Positions 55,673-64,000 are shown, numbered from the stretch's first letter. The stretch is 64,000 bases of DNA from Roseobacter sinensis (GCF_025755255.1 NZ_JALIEB010000011.1:1-64000), one strand, 5' to 3'. The notes: a model not told the origin generated them from the letters alone. A program made the numbers and translations.

Positions 55673-57321
55673 GCGGCGAAGACCGGCAGCCACCAATCGT
55701 CGGCCCGGGCTGCCAGCTCATCGGCCAGCGGCGCGCCCTGGCAAAGCGTGATCCGCGTCCAGCGGTCTGACTTTGGATCAAATTTCGAGGCCCCGAAAAA
55801 CGCCAGCTTGCAGCGCAGCATGTCGATGGGCAAACAGTCCACCCCGATCAGGTTGTCTCGGATCTCTGCGTAGGGATAGATCTCGGCCAGAGCGACCCGC
55901 TCCACCGCCATGAGGTGTTCAGGATGCCGCTCCAGGAAGTCGGGAACAGCTTCAGCGTGCTCCGGCAGATCGGCGAAAAGCGCCTTGATCCTACGGCCAA
56001 TGTCGAGCGGGCTTTCGAGCTCAGCCCCCGGTTCGGCAAAGCGATCCCCCAGGCGCGGTTCCTGCTTGGCCGCACTCACATACCAGAACTGCCGGCACTG
56101 CGCCTGAGCGGCATACTCCGGCGCCAGCGCCCAGTCGAAGGCGCGACGGATGATCGCGCGCACCATCTCTGCGGTTGCAAGTGGCCTCGCAATCGGCCCC
56201 AGCGGATCAGCCATGCAGTCGGCGAGCCCATCGACCAACGCGGGGAATGGTTCCAGCATCAACGCGACCAGCAGCTCCTGCAGGTCCTCCGTCTGCGCCA
56301 ATGACGCCTGAAACAGGTGCTCGAGCGCACCCTCCCTGCGGAGCGCCGCCTGGGTGATGCCAGCCATGAATCCGGACCACTCGGCGCGCAGTCTGTCGAT
56401 CCGCACCTGATGCACCGGATCGGGCACCTGCCACTCGGCCAGATGCCGCGCCGCCCGCGCTGCGAGCACCATCAGACGGTCGCAATGCACGGGCTCCAGA
56501 TGCCGCACCGCGCGCACCCGCGCCAGCGCCGTCTCCCGCGCCATCATCCAGTTGTTCAACAGCACCGGGTGCGTGACCAGAAAGGGCGCCATGCCGAGCC
56601 CGGTCGAATTGCCGATCCCCAGATGCCTCTTGAGGGACCGATCGAGCCGCCCCCGCCCCACATGTTCCACAAGATCGTGCGTGAACTGGCGGATCAGCCA
56701 CACGGTCAGCATCTCGGCCATGAAGGGCCCCGACAGCCCGGGGCGCGTGTCGATGCAGGACCGGTCTGCAATACCGAACTTCCCGTTGCCATAGACGGCC
56801 GTCGTGCGCATCAGATAGCCGATCTCTCGGACCATCCGCTCCTCCGGTTGCGCGCCCGCCCGCAACCGCTCCACCACATGGGCAAAGAGCCGGACCGATC
56901 TGTTGGCACGGCTCAGGACCAGATCACGCTCCGTGAATCGCGCCGCTTCCTGTCTGGGTGCGGTCGCACAGATCCGCGCGATCTCCGCCGCATCTGGCAC
57001 CCCGTCGTAAAGCACGTAAGAGCTGTCCCAGGCCTCGGCGATCACGCGGTCGGTGCGGTCTTCCGGCGCCAGCGCGTTAGAGACGGCCACCAGCGAATAG
57101 GTGTGACCACCAAAAGAGATCGCATAGACCGCGTGGCCAAAGCCCTCGGGGCACATCTGCCAGACGGGCCGCGTGACCTCGGCCCGTTCGGCGGCGAGAT
57201 ATCGCATCAGCGTGCGCAAGAACGACAGCCGGGTCGGGAACATCGCGCCCATCCGGCTCAGCCGCATCACCTGGCTTGGTGGGCGCAACGGCGCTTGCGG
57301 AGGCGGAATGAAATCTTTCAT
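55669..57321 (-). CDS. Unknown 550-aa conserved-type protein
   Basis: A 550-aa protein with no signal peptide and no family I recognise. Landmarks: MKDFIPPPQAPLRPPSQVMRLSRMG at the start; GHAVYAISFGGHTYSLVAVSNAL; VREIGYLMRTTAVYGNGKFGIADRS; HDLVEHVGRGRLDRSLKRHLGIGNSTGLGMAPFLVTHPVLLNNWM; and a C-terminal IRDNLIGVDCLPIDMLRCKLAFFGASKFDPKSD. Many His/Arg/Asp residues in blocks suggest an enzyme. It lies between a dipeptidase-like gene and DUF3726, all joined by ATGA overlaps, which implies a shared job. Confidence 0.8.
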   Translation of the reverse strand: MKDFIPPPQAPLRPPSQVMRLSRMGAMFPTRLSFLRTLMRYLAAERAEVTRPVWQMCPEGFGHAVYAISFGGHTYSLVAVSNALAPEDRTDRVIAEAWDSSYVLYDGVPDAAEIARICATAPRQEAARFTERDLVLSRANRSVRLFAHVVERLRAGAQPEERMVREIGYLMRTTAVYGNGKFGIADRSCIDTRPGLSGPFMAEMLTVWLIRQFTHDLVEHVGRGRLDRSLKRHLGIGNSTGLGMAPFLVTHPVLLNNWMMARETALARVRAVRHLEPVHCDRLMVLAARAARHLAEWQVPDPVHQVRIDRLRAEWSGFMAGITQAALRREGALEHLFQASLAQTEDLQELLVALMLEPFPALVDGLADCMADPLGPIARPLATAEMVRAIIRRAFDWALAPEYAAQAQCRQFWYVSAAKQEPRLGDRFAEPGAELESPLDIGRRIKALFADLPEHAEAVPDFLERHPEHLMAVERVALAEIYPYAEIRDNLIGVDCLPIDMLRCKLAFFGASKFDPKSDRWTRITLCQGAPLADELAARADDWWLPVFAA

Positions 57322-58298
57322 GCTTGGCCGAAGCTTTCGGCATAGAACCGGTGCCAGTTGCCGCCCATGATGCCATCGACCTCCTCGGCAGAGAGGTCCT
57401 GGGCGAGAAGCCCGTCCCGGACGGTGCCGAAATCCCGGTTGCCAGCGAACCAACTTGGCATCGGTGGAAAGCCGGGGGCTGTCGCCGAGCCCTCGCCATA
57501 GTCCACCCCCTTGGTCCAGCGCCCGACCCGCATCCACTCTACAACGCTGTCGGGCTGGTCCTGACACAAATCGGTGCCCAGCCCCAGATGCTGCGCGCCA
57601 TAGCGCCGCGCCGCTTCCGCGATCATCGCGCAGAAGTCCTCCAGCGTGCAGGCGCTGCCACCTCTCAGATGATGCGGGTAGATCGAAAACCCGAGCATCC
57701 CTCCCGCCTCGGTCAGCGCCCGGAGCACCGCGTCGGATTTGTTGCGCAGGGCGTCATGCCACCACGCCGGATTGGCATGGGTGATCGCGATGGGCCGGCT
57801 CGAATGTTCAATCGCCTCGAGCGTCGAACGTTCGGCGGAATGCGACATGTCCACCACCATGCCCACCCGGTTCATCTCGGCCACCACGGCCCGCCCCATG
57901 CGCGTCAGGCCCGCATCCTCCGCCTCGTAACACCCCGTCGCCAGCAGCGACTGGTTGTTGTAGCTCAGCTGCATGAAGCGCACGCCGAGTTGGTGACAGA
58001 TTTCGACCAGCCCGATGTCATCTTCGATGGGGCTGGGGTTCTGGAACCCGAAGAAGATCGCGGTGCGGCCGCTGCGCTGCGCGCGGGTCACATCCTCGGC
58101 GCAGGTCGCCTTGAAGATCAGATCACCGTGATCCTCGAACCAGCGGTTCCAGCGTTCGAGGTTCTGCACCATCTCGCGGAAGCTCTCGTGATAGGCGATG
58201 GTCACATGCACGGCATCGACACCGCCTTCGCGCATCTCTTTGAAGATGCGGGGCGAATAGTTTGCATATTGCAGGTTGTCGATCAAAGGGGCCCGCAT
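57318..58298 (-). CDS. Membrane-dipeptidase family metallohydrolase
   Basis: A 326-aa peptidase-M19-type protein. It resembles the dipeptidase found beside dimethylglycine/betaine demethylation genes in Pseudomonas (PA5396-like): LIDNLQYANYSPRIFKEMREGGVDAVHVTIAYHESFREMV and VDMSHSAERSTLEAIEHSSRPIAITHANPAWWHDALRNKSDAVL. The M19 zinc-site D-x-H at the very start of typical family members is not seen in this form, as is usual in that subgroup. ATG 58298 is assumed; the frame is open to 58400. It is the first gene of a three-gene operon. Confidence 0.8.
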   Translation of the reverse strand: MRAPLIDNLQYANYSPRIFKEMREGGVDAVHVTIAYHESFREMVQNLERWNRWFEDHGDLIFKATCAEDVTRAQRSGRTAIFFGFQNPSPIEDDIGLVEICHQLGVRFMQLSYNNQSLLATGCYEAEDAGLTRMGRAVVAEMNRVGMVVDMSHSAERSTLEAIEHSSRPIAITHANPAWWHDALRNKSDAVLRALTEAGGMLGFSIYPHHLRGGSACTLEDFCAMIAEAARRYGAQHLGLGTDLCQDQPDSVVEWMRVGRWTKGVDYGEGSATAPGFPPMPSWFAGNRDFGTVRDGLLAQDLSAEEVDGIMGGNWHRFYAESFGQA

Positions 58299-58479
58299 GA
58301 CACCACTGTGGAAGACATGCGCAGGCGGCTCAATGCCAAATGCGACCCACCAGTGCAGTTCACACGACGGGCCGGACCATGGGCCCGACCCGCCGCGCAC
58401 TCGTTACCCTTGCTCCCCAGGTACTGGTTAAACCCACCCGGCCCCTAGGACGCGGACCGGAATTGCAAGAGGAACACCA

Positions 58480-58497
58480 GAACACACGTGTGAGTTC
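58480..58497. promoter_or_regulatory. CACACGTGTG palindrome upstream of the dipeptidase operon
   Basis: A perfect 10-nt palindrome CACACGTGTG (58483-58492) flanked by GAAC (58480-58483) and GTTC (58494-58497). It lies about 180 nt before the dipeptidase start on the transcribed strand and 55 nt after the acyl-CoA dehydrogenase stop. It may be a regulator's operator for the three-gene cassette; the reading is speculative. Confidence 0.3.
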
Positions 58498-58551
58498 CAC
58501 ACACGGTGGAAGTTTACACGGGGCTAAGCGCAAAACCGCCAAAAGCGCCGA

Positions 58552-59781
58552 TCAGATCTTCTCTTGCGTGTGTTTGCGCAGTTCGGCGCGGGCCACCTGA
58601 CGGCGATGCACGGCATCCGGCCCATCGGCAAAGCGCAGCGCGCGCTGCCAGGTCCAAGCCATGGCGAGCGGCGTGTCCTGGCTGATGCCCTGGCCACCGT
58701 GCATCTGCATCGCCTCGTCGAGCACCTTGAGCGCCATGCGCGGGGCCACCACCTTGATCTGGCTGATCCACGGCGCCGCGGCCCGCGCGTCGCCCTGATC
58801 CATCATCCAGGCCGCCTTCAGGCACAAGAGCCGCGCCATCTCGATCTCCATCCGGCACTCCGCGATGATGTCGAAGTTGGCGCCGAGCTGCGCCAGCGGT
58901 TTGCCGAAGGCCTCCTTGCGCAGGGACCGCTGGCAGAGCAGCTCCAACGCCGCCTCGGCTTGCCCCACGGACCGCATGCAGTGGTGAATCCGCCCGGGCC
59001 CCAGCCGGCCCTGCGCGATCTCGAAGCCCCGGCCCTGGCCCAGCAGCATGTTCTCGGCCGGCACCCGAACATCCGTGAACCGGATGTGCATATGCCCATG
59101 CGGCGCATCGTCATGACCAAAGACCATCATGGGCCGCAAAATCTCAATACCAGGGCTTGCCGCATCGACCACGATCATGGAATGCCGCTTGTGCTTTGGC
59201 AGATCGTCCCCGCCCGTCTTCACCATAACGATATAGACCTTGCAGCGTGGGTCGCCCGCCCCGCTCGCCCAGTACTTTTCACCCGTCAATATATACTCGT
59301 CACCCTCCCGCACGCAGGACATGGCGATATTGGTGGCATCCGAGGAGGCGACCTCCGGCTCCGTCATCAGGTAGGCGGATCGAATCTCCCCCTCGAGCAG
59401 CGGCGCGAGCCAGCGGTCTTTCATCGCCGGCGTGCCATAGCGCTCGAAGACCTCCATGTTCCCCGTATCCGGCGCCGAGCAGTTGAAGACCTCGGCCCCC
59501 AGCGGCGTGCGGCCCATCTCTTCGGCGAAATAGGCGTATTCGACCGTACTGAGGCCAAACCCCTTTTCGCTGTCGGTCAGCCAGAAGTTCCACAGCCCCG
59601 CCGCCTTGGCCTTGGCCTTCAGCCCTTCGAGGATCTCGGCCTGCCGGTCGGTATAGGCCCAGCGATCGCCCTGGCCGATCTCGGCGTGATACGCCGCCTC
59701 CAGCGGCATCACCTCCTCGCGGATCATCACCGCCACCCGCTCCAGCAGGTCGCGGGTCTCATCGCGCATTCCGAAGTCCAT
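58552..59781 (-). CDS. ACAD11-like acyl-CoA dehydrogenase
   Basis: A 409-aa flavoprotein. Blocks shared with the dehydrogenase domain of mammalian ACAD11, as I remember it, include FNCSAPDTGNMEVFERYG, LMTEPEVASSDATNIAMS, KHKRHSMIVVDAASPGIEILRP and GRGFEIAQGRLGPGRIHHCMRSVGQAE. In mammals ACAD10/11 fuse a kinase-like domain to this dehydrogenase; the neighbouring divergent gene is such a kinase. Together they would act on 4-hydroxyacyl-CoA. ATG 59781 is preceded by GGGAGG. Confidence 0.9.
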   Translation of the reverse strand: MDFGMRDETRDLLERVAVMIREEVMPLEAAYHAEIGQGDRWAYTDRQAEILEGLKAKAKAAGLWNFWLTDSEKGFGLSTVEYAYFAEEMGRTPLGAEVFNCSAPDTGNMEVFERYGTPAMKDRWLAPLLEGEIRSAYLMTEPEVASSDATNIAMSCVREGDEYILTGEKYWASGAGDPRCKVYIVMVKTGGDDLPKHKRHSMIVVDAASPGIEILRPMMVFGHDDAPHGHMHIRFTDVRVPAENMLLGQGRGFEIAQGRLGPGRIHHCMRSVGQAEAALELLCQRSLRKEAFGKPLAQLGANFDIIAECRMEIEMARLLCLKAAWMMDQGDARAAAPWISQIKVVAPRMALKVLDEAMQMHGGQGISQDTPLAMAWTWQRALRFADGPDAVHRRQVARAELRKHTQEKI

Positions 59782-59875
59782 CTGCACCTCCCGGGTTGGC
59801 ATTCGGGCTTTCCCCGCCCGCGCAGACTTGCTTAGATCGCGGGGCGATGTCCATGGGTCTCAGGGAGCCAATGCG

Positions 59876-60895
59876 ATGCACAGCTACGAGCCCGCCGAAC
59901 TGGAGGCGTATCTGGCCGCCCATGTTCCGGGCTTTGGCGGGCTCGACGGGATCGAGAAGTTCTCCGACGGGCAGTCCAACCCCACCTACCGGGTCACCAG
60001 CGGCGGGCGCCACTTCGTGCTGCGTGCGAAGCCACCCGGTACGCTGCTGAAATCCGCCCATGCGGTGGATCGCGAGTTCCGCGTGATGCAGGCGCTCAGC
60101 CCGACCCCCGTACCGGTGCCGAAGGTCTACCATCTCTCCGGTGAGGAGACGCCGCTTGGCACCCAATTCATGGTCATGCAGATGGTCGAGGGCCGCATCT
60201 TCTGGGACCCGGCCCTGCCCGTGTTGGACACCGCTGCCCGCACCCGTGTGTATGACGCGATGAACGCCACCCTCGCCGCCCTGCATGACGTGGACCCGTC
60301 ATCGGTGGGGCTGGAGGACTACGGCAAGCCCGGCAATTACTTTGCCCGCCAGCTTGCCCGATGGTCCGGGCAATACACCCAGACCGCCACTGACGGGCTG
60401 CCCGACGCCGACTGGCTGATGCGCTGGCTCGACGATCACATGGTTGCCGACGACGGTGCGGCCAGTATCGTGCACGGCGATTTTCGCATCGACAACATGA
60501 TCTTCGCACCCGACCGCGAGGCGGTCGTGGCCCTGCTCGACTGGGAGCTCAGCACGCTGGGGCACCCGCTGGCCGATCTCGCTTATCAGTGCATGCACTG
60601 GCGGCTGCCGCATGCGGGTCACTTCCGGGGCCTCGGCGGCGTGGATCGCGCGGCACTCGGCCTGCCGGATGAAGACGCTTACGTCGCCGCCTATTGCGCC
60701 CGCCGCGGCCTGCCACGTCCCGGTCAATGGACCTTCTATGTGGCCTTCTCCTATTTCCGCCTCCTTGCGATCCTGCAGGGCGTGTTGAAACGCGGGCTCG
60801 ACGGCAACGCCTCGAACCCCAAGGACACGGACCGTCTGCGCGAGGTGATCGCGCTCATGGCGCGCGACGCACGCCAGCTTGCCGAGACAGGATAA
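59876..60895 (+). CDS. APH-family kinase, likely 4-hydroxyacyl-CoA kinase (LvaA/ACAD10-11 N-domain-like)
   Basis: A 339-aa phosphotransferase. The Brenner-type motif IVHGDFRIDNMIF is near 200-208 and the metal-binding LLDWELSTLGHPLADLAY follows, as in aminoglycoside/choline-kinase-like folds; the start GFGGLDGIEKFSDGQSNPTYRVTSGGRHFVLRAKPPG is typical of the ACAD10/11 kinase domain and of LvaA. It would phosphorylate the 4-hydroxyl of an acyl-CoA, giving a leaving group for the dehydrogenase partner. Divergent from the dehydrogenase gene (95 nt apart). Confidence 0.87.
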   Translation: MHSYEPAELEAYLAAHVPGFGGLDGIEKFSDGQSNPTYRVTSGGRHFVLRAKPPGTLLKSAHAVDREFRVMQALSPTPVPVPKVYHLSGEETPLGTQFMVMQMVEGRIFWDPALPVLDTAARTRVYDAMNATLAALHDVDPSSVGLEDYGKPGNYFARQLARWSGQYTQTATDGLPDADWLMRWLDDHMVADDGAASIVHGDFRIDNMIFAPDREAVVALLDWELSTLGHPLADLAYQCMHWRLPHAGHFRGLGGVDRAALGLPDEDAYVAAYCARRGLPRPGQWTFYVAFSYFRLLAILQGVLKRGLDGNASNPKDTDRLREVIALMARDARQLAETG

Positions 60896-60899
60896 GCCC

Positions 60900-61529
60900 A
60901 TGAAGGAAATCGAATACTTCTACGCCTGCCACTCCGTCTTCGCCTATCTGGGCGCCTGGCGACTGGCCGAGATCGCGGCGGAGCACGGCGCGCGCGTGAT
61001 CCACAAACCGATGGACCTCAACCCCGTCGTCGCCGCGGCTGGCAGCGCACCTTTCGATGCCCGCTCCAAGACCCACACCTACTATTTCTTCGGGCGCGAG
61101 ATCACGCGATGGGCCGAGTACCGCGATCTGCCGTGGATCATGCGCCGACCCAAGCATCACGACAACCCGCTTGGATTGGGCAATGGCGCGATCATCGCCG
61201 CGCAGACCATGGGCTGGGACGTGCACGCCCTGTCCCGCGCGCTGCTCCAAGCGCATTGGCGCGACGATGCGGACCCCGCGGATGCCGCCACCATCGCCGC
61301 TATTGCAGAGAGCCTCGGGATGGACGGGGCGGCGCTTGTCGCCTCGGCGCAGAGCGACGCGGTTCAGGCCCAGCACGCCGCCAACACCGAGGAGGCAATC
61401 GCGCGCCATGTGCTCGGCTCGCCCACCTATTTCGTCGACGGCGATATGTTCTACGGACAGGACCGGCTCGACATGGTCGCCCGCGCGCTCGTGAAACCTT
61501 TCGCCCAACTGCCACGCCAGACCGCTTGA
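60900..61529 (+). CDS. DsbA-family 2-hydroxychromene-2-carboxylate isomerase-like protein
   Basis: A 209-aa GST-kappa/HCCA-isomerase protein: FYACHSVFAYLGAWRLAEIA with the catalytic-type Ser12, NPLGLGNGAIIAAQTMGWD in the middle and the cis-Pro loop VLGSPTYFVDGDMFYGQDRLDMV at the end. Known members isomerise naphthalene-pathway intermediates with glutathione, but many are of other use. It starts 4 nt after the kinase gene, so a role in the same acyl-CoA pathway is likely. Confidence 0.85.
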   Translation: MKEIEYFYACHSVFAYLGAWRLAEIAAEHGARVIHKPMDLNPVVAAAGSAPFDARSKTHTYYFFGREITRWAEYRDLPWIMRRPKHHDNPLGLGNGAIIAAQTMGWDVHALSRALLQAHWRDDADPADAATIAAIAESLGMDGAALVASAQSDAVQAQHAANTEEAIARHVLGSPTYFVDGDMFYGQDRLDMVARALVKPFAQLPRQTA

Positions 61530-61576
61530 CCTGCTGGCCGGGCCGGTGTTCCTGACAGTGGGGATCGGAGACGACG

Positions 61577-61744
61577 ATGACGACTCGGCACCACATCTAT
61601 GGCGTGATCATCGGACCGCGGCTGCGCGCTCGTACCTTTTTGGCGCGACCGCCGCTGGGCGAAGAGATGTTTTGGACGAAAACCCGGATCTTCGTCCGTG
61701 AAGACACCCGTCACCCGGTTCGCACCTGTCTGGTGCAAGGCTGA
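61577..61744 (+). CDS. Possible 55-aa small protein
   Basis: ATG 61577 has GGAG (61566-61569) 7 nt upstream. The frame codes for MTTRHHIYGVIIGPRLRARTF... and ends ...HPVRTCLVQG. It is basic, lacks a membrane helix and matches nothing I know. Third-codon-position G/C is about 70 percent by hand count, lower than neighbouring genes would be expected to show. It ends 18 nt before the GTG start of the amidohydrolase gene. Confidence 0.35.
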   Translation: MTTRHHIYGVIIGPRLRARTFLARPPLGEEMFWTKTRIFVREDTRHPVRTCLVQG

Positions 61745-61762
61745 CGCGGAGGGACGAGACCG

Positions 61763-62569
61763 GTGCCAGTCAAGATCGTCAGAGGAGACAGCCCGCTGAT
61801 CCTGACGCTGCCCCATGCCGCAACCGACATTCCGATGGTGGTCATGCGGCGGCTGAATGCGCGCGGGCAGGCCCTGACCGATACCGACTGGCATGTCGAT
61901 CATCTCTTTGAGGGTCTCGTGGAAGATGCCACTGTGATCCGGGCGAACTTCCACCGCTACTTGTGCAACGCGAATGGCAATCCCACGCGCTCGACCACCG
62001 ATCAGGCCACCGATCCGGATGCTATCGTGCCGGTCTGCAATCTCGATCGCGAGCTGATCTGGCGAGTACCGCCCACCCGGGGCGAGATGAGGCGCTGGGG
62101 CGCGGCGTTCCACACGCCCTATCACGCTGCAATCGCGGCCGAAGTGGCATATCGGCGGGCCAAGCATGGGCATGCCCTGCTGATCGATTGCCATGCGGTG
62201 CGGCAACACGCGGCGCCCGGTACGCTGCGGGCGTTGCCCGACATCGGCATCCGAACAAACAGGGGTGCATCCTGCGATCACGCGCTGGCCGCACGTCTCG
62301 CCGGGATCTGCATGTCCGCGACATCCTACGAGACGGCCATTCATGAAGGCGAGACCGACGGTTGGACCGTCAGCCGCTACGGGCGCCCCAAGCAGAACGT
62401 GCACGCGCTACAGGTCGAGGTCGCACGATCATGCTATCTCTCGGACGACGACGGCCACTGGCGCTATGACCGGGAGAAGGCCGAGCCGCTGCGGGAGGTG
62501 CTGCGCGACTTGCTCGTTACGGCGCGGAATTGGGCGCCGCAGCGATCTTCATTTCCGTTACAACACTAA
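61763..62569 (+). CDS. N-formylglutamate amidohydrolase-family protein
   Basis: A 268-aa metal-dependent hydrolase. Motifs: LTLPHAATDIP, WHVDHLFEGL, ANFHRYLCNANGNP, LIDCHAVRQHA and the C-terminal NVHALQVEVARSCYLSD, as in HutG-type N-formylglutamate deformylases that complete histidine breakdown. No other hut genes are in this window, so the substrate could differ. The start is GTG 61763 with GGAGGGA 8 nt upstream. Confidence 0.85.
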   Translation: MPVKIVRGDSPLILTLPHAATDIPMVVMRRLNARGQALTDTDWHVDHLFEGLVEDATVIRANFHRYLCNANGNPTRSTTDQATDPDAIVPVCNLDRELIWRVPPTRGEMRRWGAAFHTPYHAAIAAEVAYRRAKHGHALLIDCHAVRQHAAPGTLRALPDIGIRTNRGASCDHALAARLAGICMSATSYETAIHEGETDGWTVSRYGRPKQNVHALQVEVARSCYLSDDDGHWRYDREKAEPLREVLRDLLVTARNWAPQRSSFPLQH

Positions 62570-62627
62570 TAAAATCATATTGTTAAATTGCGTATATAAA
62601 GTGTTACCTCACGTCGATGACCTGTTG

Positions 62628-63989
62628 TCATACCGCGCTCCGCGCCCCTGCGGTCAGCTTGCGCAGAGCAACGCCCCAGAACCGCAGGGACAGCAGCACG
62701 CTCGCAAGTCCGAGACCGACCACCAGACCGAGCCAGACGCCGATCCCCTCCAGATCAAACACGAAGCCGAAGAGATAGGAGCAGGGCACCCCAACAGCCC
62801 AGTAGCTGAGGGCGGCAAAAATCATCGGCATGCGCGTGTCCTGCACGCCCCGCAGCAGCCCGAGCGCGATCACCTGTGCACCGTCCACCAGTTGGAACAA
62901 CGCCGCCATCGCCAGAAGCCCGGTCCCCACGGCGAGAATTTGGGCGCGCTGCGGCTCATCTCGTTGCATGAAGAGCGAGATCAGCGGCTCCGGCAGCAGC
63001 AGGAACAGCGCGATCGTTGCGGCGGCCATGAGCAGCGACATCGCAGTCACGACAAGCGCCCCCTTGCGCATATGTGGCGGATCGCCCCGCCCGTAGGCGT
63101 TCCCGGCGCGGATTGTGGCCGCGTTGCTCAACCCCATGTGGACCATGAAGGTGATCGACGCGAGTTGCAGCGCGATCCCATGCGCAGCAAGCGGCACGGT
63201 GCCCAGCCAGCCCATCATCATCGCCGACGCCGCGAAGAGCCCGACCTCGCTCAGGCTTGTGACGCCGATGGGCAGGCCAAGGCGGAAGACGCGCGCCAGC
63301 ATCTGCCAGTCCGGACGCCAGAGCCGCTGGAAGAGCGCGTGCTCGGGCAAGGTGCGGCGGGCGTAGATCACGATGCCGATCAGCGCAACCACATGCGTGG
63401 CAACCGAGGCCAGCGCGGCACCGGTGATGCCAAGCTCGGGCGCACCCCAGTTGCCGAAGATCAGCGCGTAATTGACGACGGCGTTGACCACAGCGCCCAA
63501 CACGGTGATCCAGAGCACGACTTGAGTGCGCTCCAGCGCGGCCAAGTAGGACTTCAGCACCATGACCAGCAGCGCGGGCAAGATGCCGTATCCGGCCACC
63601 CGCAGGTAAGCGCCCGCATCAGCCGCCAGCGCGTCGCTTTGGCCGAGGCTGCGCAGAATGGGCTCGGACCAGATCAACGCCGGCAAGGCCAGCAGGGCAA
63701 AACCCGCACTCAGCCAGAGCCCCATCCGCGTGGTGCGGCGCAGCCCAACCTCATCTCCTTCAGCCTGCAGCGAGGCCACCATCGGCATCACGGCCCAGGC
63801 AAAGCCCGATCCGAAGATGAGCAGCACGAAAAAGACCGTCGAACCAAGCGTCACTGCCGCGAGCGCCTCGACCCCATACCAACCCAGCATCACCGTATCG
63901 GTGACGCCGATCGCAGTCTGCGCGAGATGGCCGCCCACCAGCGGCAGCCCGAGGCCGAGAATCGCCCGGATATGTTCGGGATATGTCAT
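62628..63989 (-). CDS. MATE family efflux transporter (NorM-like)
   Basis: A 453-aa exporter with 12 membrane helices; GHLAQTAIGVTDTVMLGWYGVEALAAVTLGSTVFF near the start, and GLPIGVTSLSEVGLFAASAMMMGWLGTVPLAAHGIALQLASITFM in the middle are NorM-type. It is less similar to the other MATE in this window (37042-38433), so the two are not recent duplicates. ATG 63989 is used; a GTG at 63992 precedes it and the window ends 8 nt further on, so the ribosome-binding site cannot be assessed. Confidence 0.92.
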   Translation of the reverse strand: MTYPEHIRAILGLGLPLVGGHLAQTAIGVTDTVMLGWYGVEALAAVTLGSTVFFVLLIFGSGFAWAVMPMVASLQAEGDEVGLRRTTRMGLWLSAGFALLALPALIWSEPILRSLGQSDALAADAGAYLRVAGYGILPALLVMVLKSYLAALERTQVVLWITVLGAVVNAVVNYALIFGNWGAPELGITGAALASVATHVVALIGIVIYARRTLPEHALFQRLWRPDWQMLARVFRLGLPIGVTSLSEVGLFAASAMMMGWLGTVPLAAHGIALQLASITFMVHMGLSNAATIRAGNAYGRGDPPHMRKGALVVTAMSLLMAAATIALFLLLPEPLISLFMQRDEPQRAQILAVGTGLLAMAALFQLVDGAQVIALGLLRGVQDTRMPMIFAALSYWAVGVPCSYLFGFVFDLEGIGVWLGLVVGLGLASVLLSLRFWGVALRKLTAGARSAV

Positions 63990-64000
63990 CACTTTGCGCA

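Overview
The window is a GC-rich alphaproteobacterial chromosome segment, most likely from the Rhodobacterales (Roseobacter/Rhodobacter group). The evidence is the gene content and order: a Flp/Tad pilus operon of the RcpC/RcpA/TadZ type, a ruvCAB-ybgC-tolQRAB-pal-cpoB-tilS-ftsH run, a Pcs-type phosphatidylcholine synthase, DUF1127, DUF3726, and divergent or overlapping genes joined by ATGA/TGATG junctions. No tRNA, rRNA, CRISPR array, prophage or insertion sequence was seen. Both window edges cut genes or start regions (a CoA-transferase B subunit on the left, a MATE exporter on the right).

Layout. 1-1254: end of a CoA-transferase, a small GNAT protein, and a secreted lytic transglycosylase facing away from the pilus genes. 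1606-13627 (+): a Tad (tight adherence) pilus locus with two Flp pilins, RcpC/CpaB, secretin CpaC, a small lipoprotein, TadZ/CpaE, TadA/CpaF, TadB, TadC, two TPR lipoproteins, prepilin peptidase and a terminal AAA+ ATPase. A tandem 35-nt repeat of ribosome-binding site plus 7-codon mini-ORF sits directly before tadB. 13644-15074: an XRE regulator/DUF2975 pair and a lipoprotein. 15257-18841 (+): ligase-associated DEXH helicase, PdeM nuclease and a thioesterase. 18981-22885 (-): folD, a secreted protein, fhs (one-carbon/THF metabolism) and a MOSC protein. 23000-35029 (-): a long cell-envelope and recombination run from ruvC to ftsH. 35361-39662: DUF1127 and a minus-strand group (small membrane protein, prmA, MATE, MFS). 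39807-45338: priA diverging from transaldolase, DUF484, xerC and pcs. 45423-49274 (-): ogt, DUF3253, ileS. 49677-54201 (-): a cNMP-sensing thioredoxin-reductase-like flavoprotein and a ycjX-GNAT-ycjF operon. 54318-55085: truA. 55175-58298 (-): a tightly coupled dipeptidase / 550-aa unknown / DUF3726 cassette. 58552-61529: an acyl-CoA dehydrogenase diverging from an APH-like kinase plus a DsbA-family isomerase. 61577-63989: a small ORF, N-formylglutamate amidohydrolase and a MATE exporter.

Points of most interest: (i) the acyl-CoA dehydrogenase and kinase together look like a split form of ACAD11 and of the LvaC/LvaA pair, predicting 4-hydroxyacyl-CoA catabolism; (ii) the three-gene dipeptidase/unknown/DUF3726 cassette is uncharacterised and may be tied to betaine demethylation, for which folD-fhs would be the one-carbon outlet; (iii) the repeated mini-ORF leader before tadB; (iv) a TadZ whose P-loop has alanine in place of both conserved lysines; (v) several families of dispersed palindromic intergenic repeats, including two near-identical ~75-nt hairpins placed between convergent genes. 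All functional statements come from reading the sequence and family knowledge; nothing was searched or computed.
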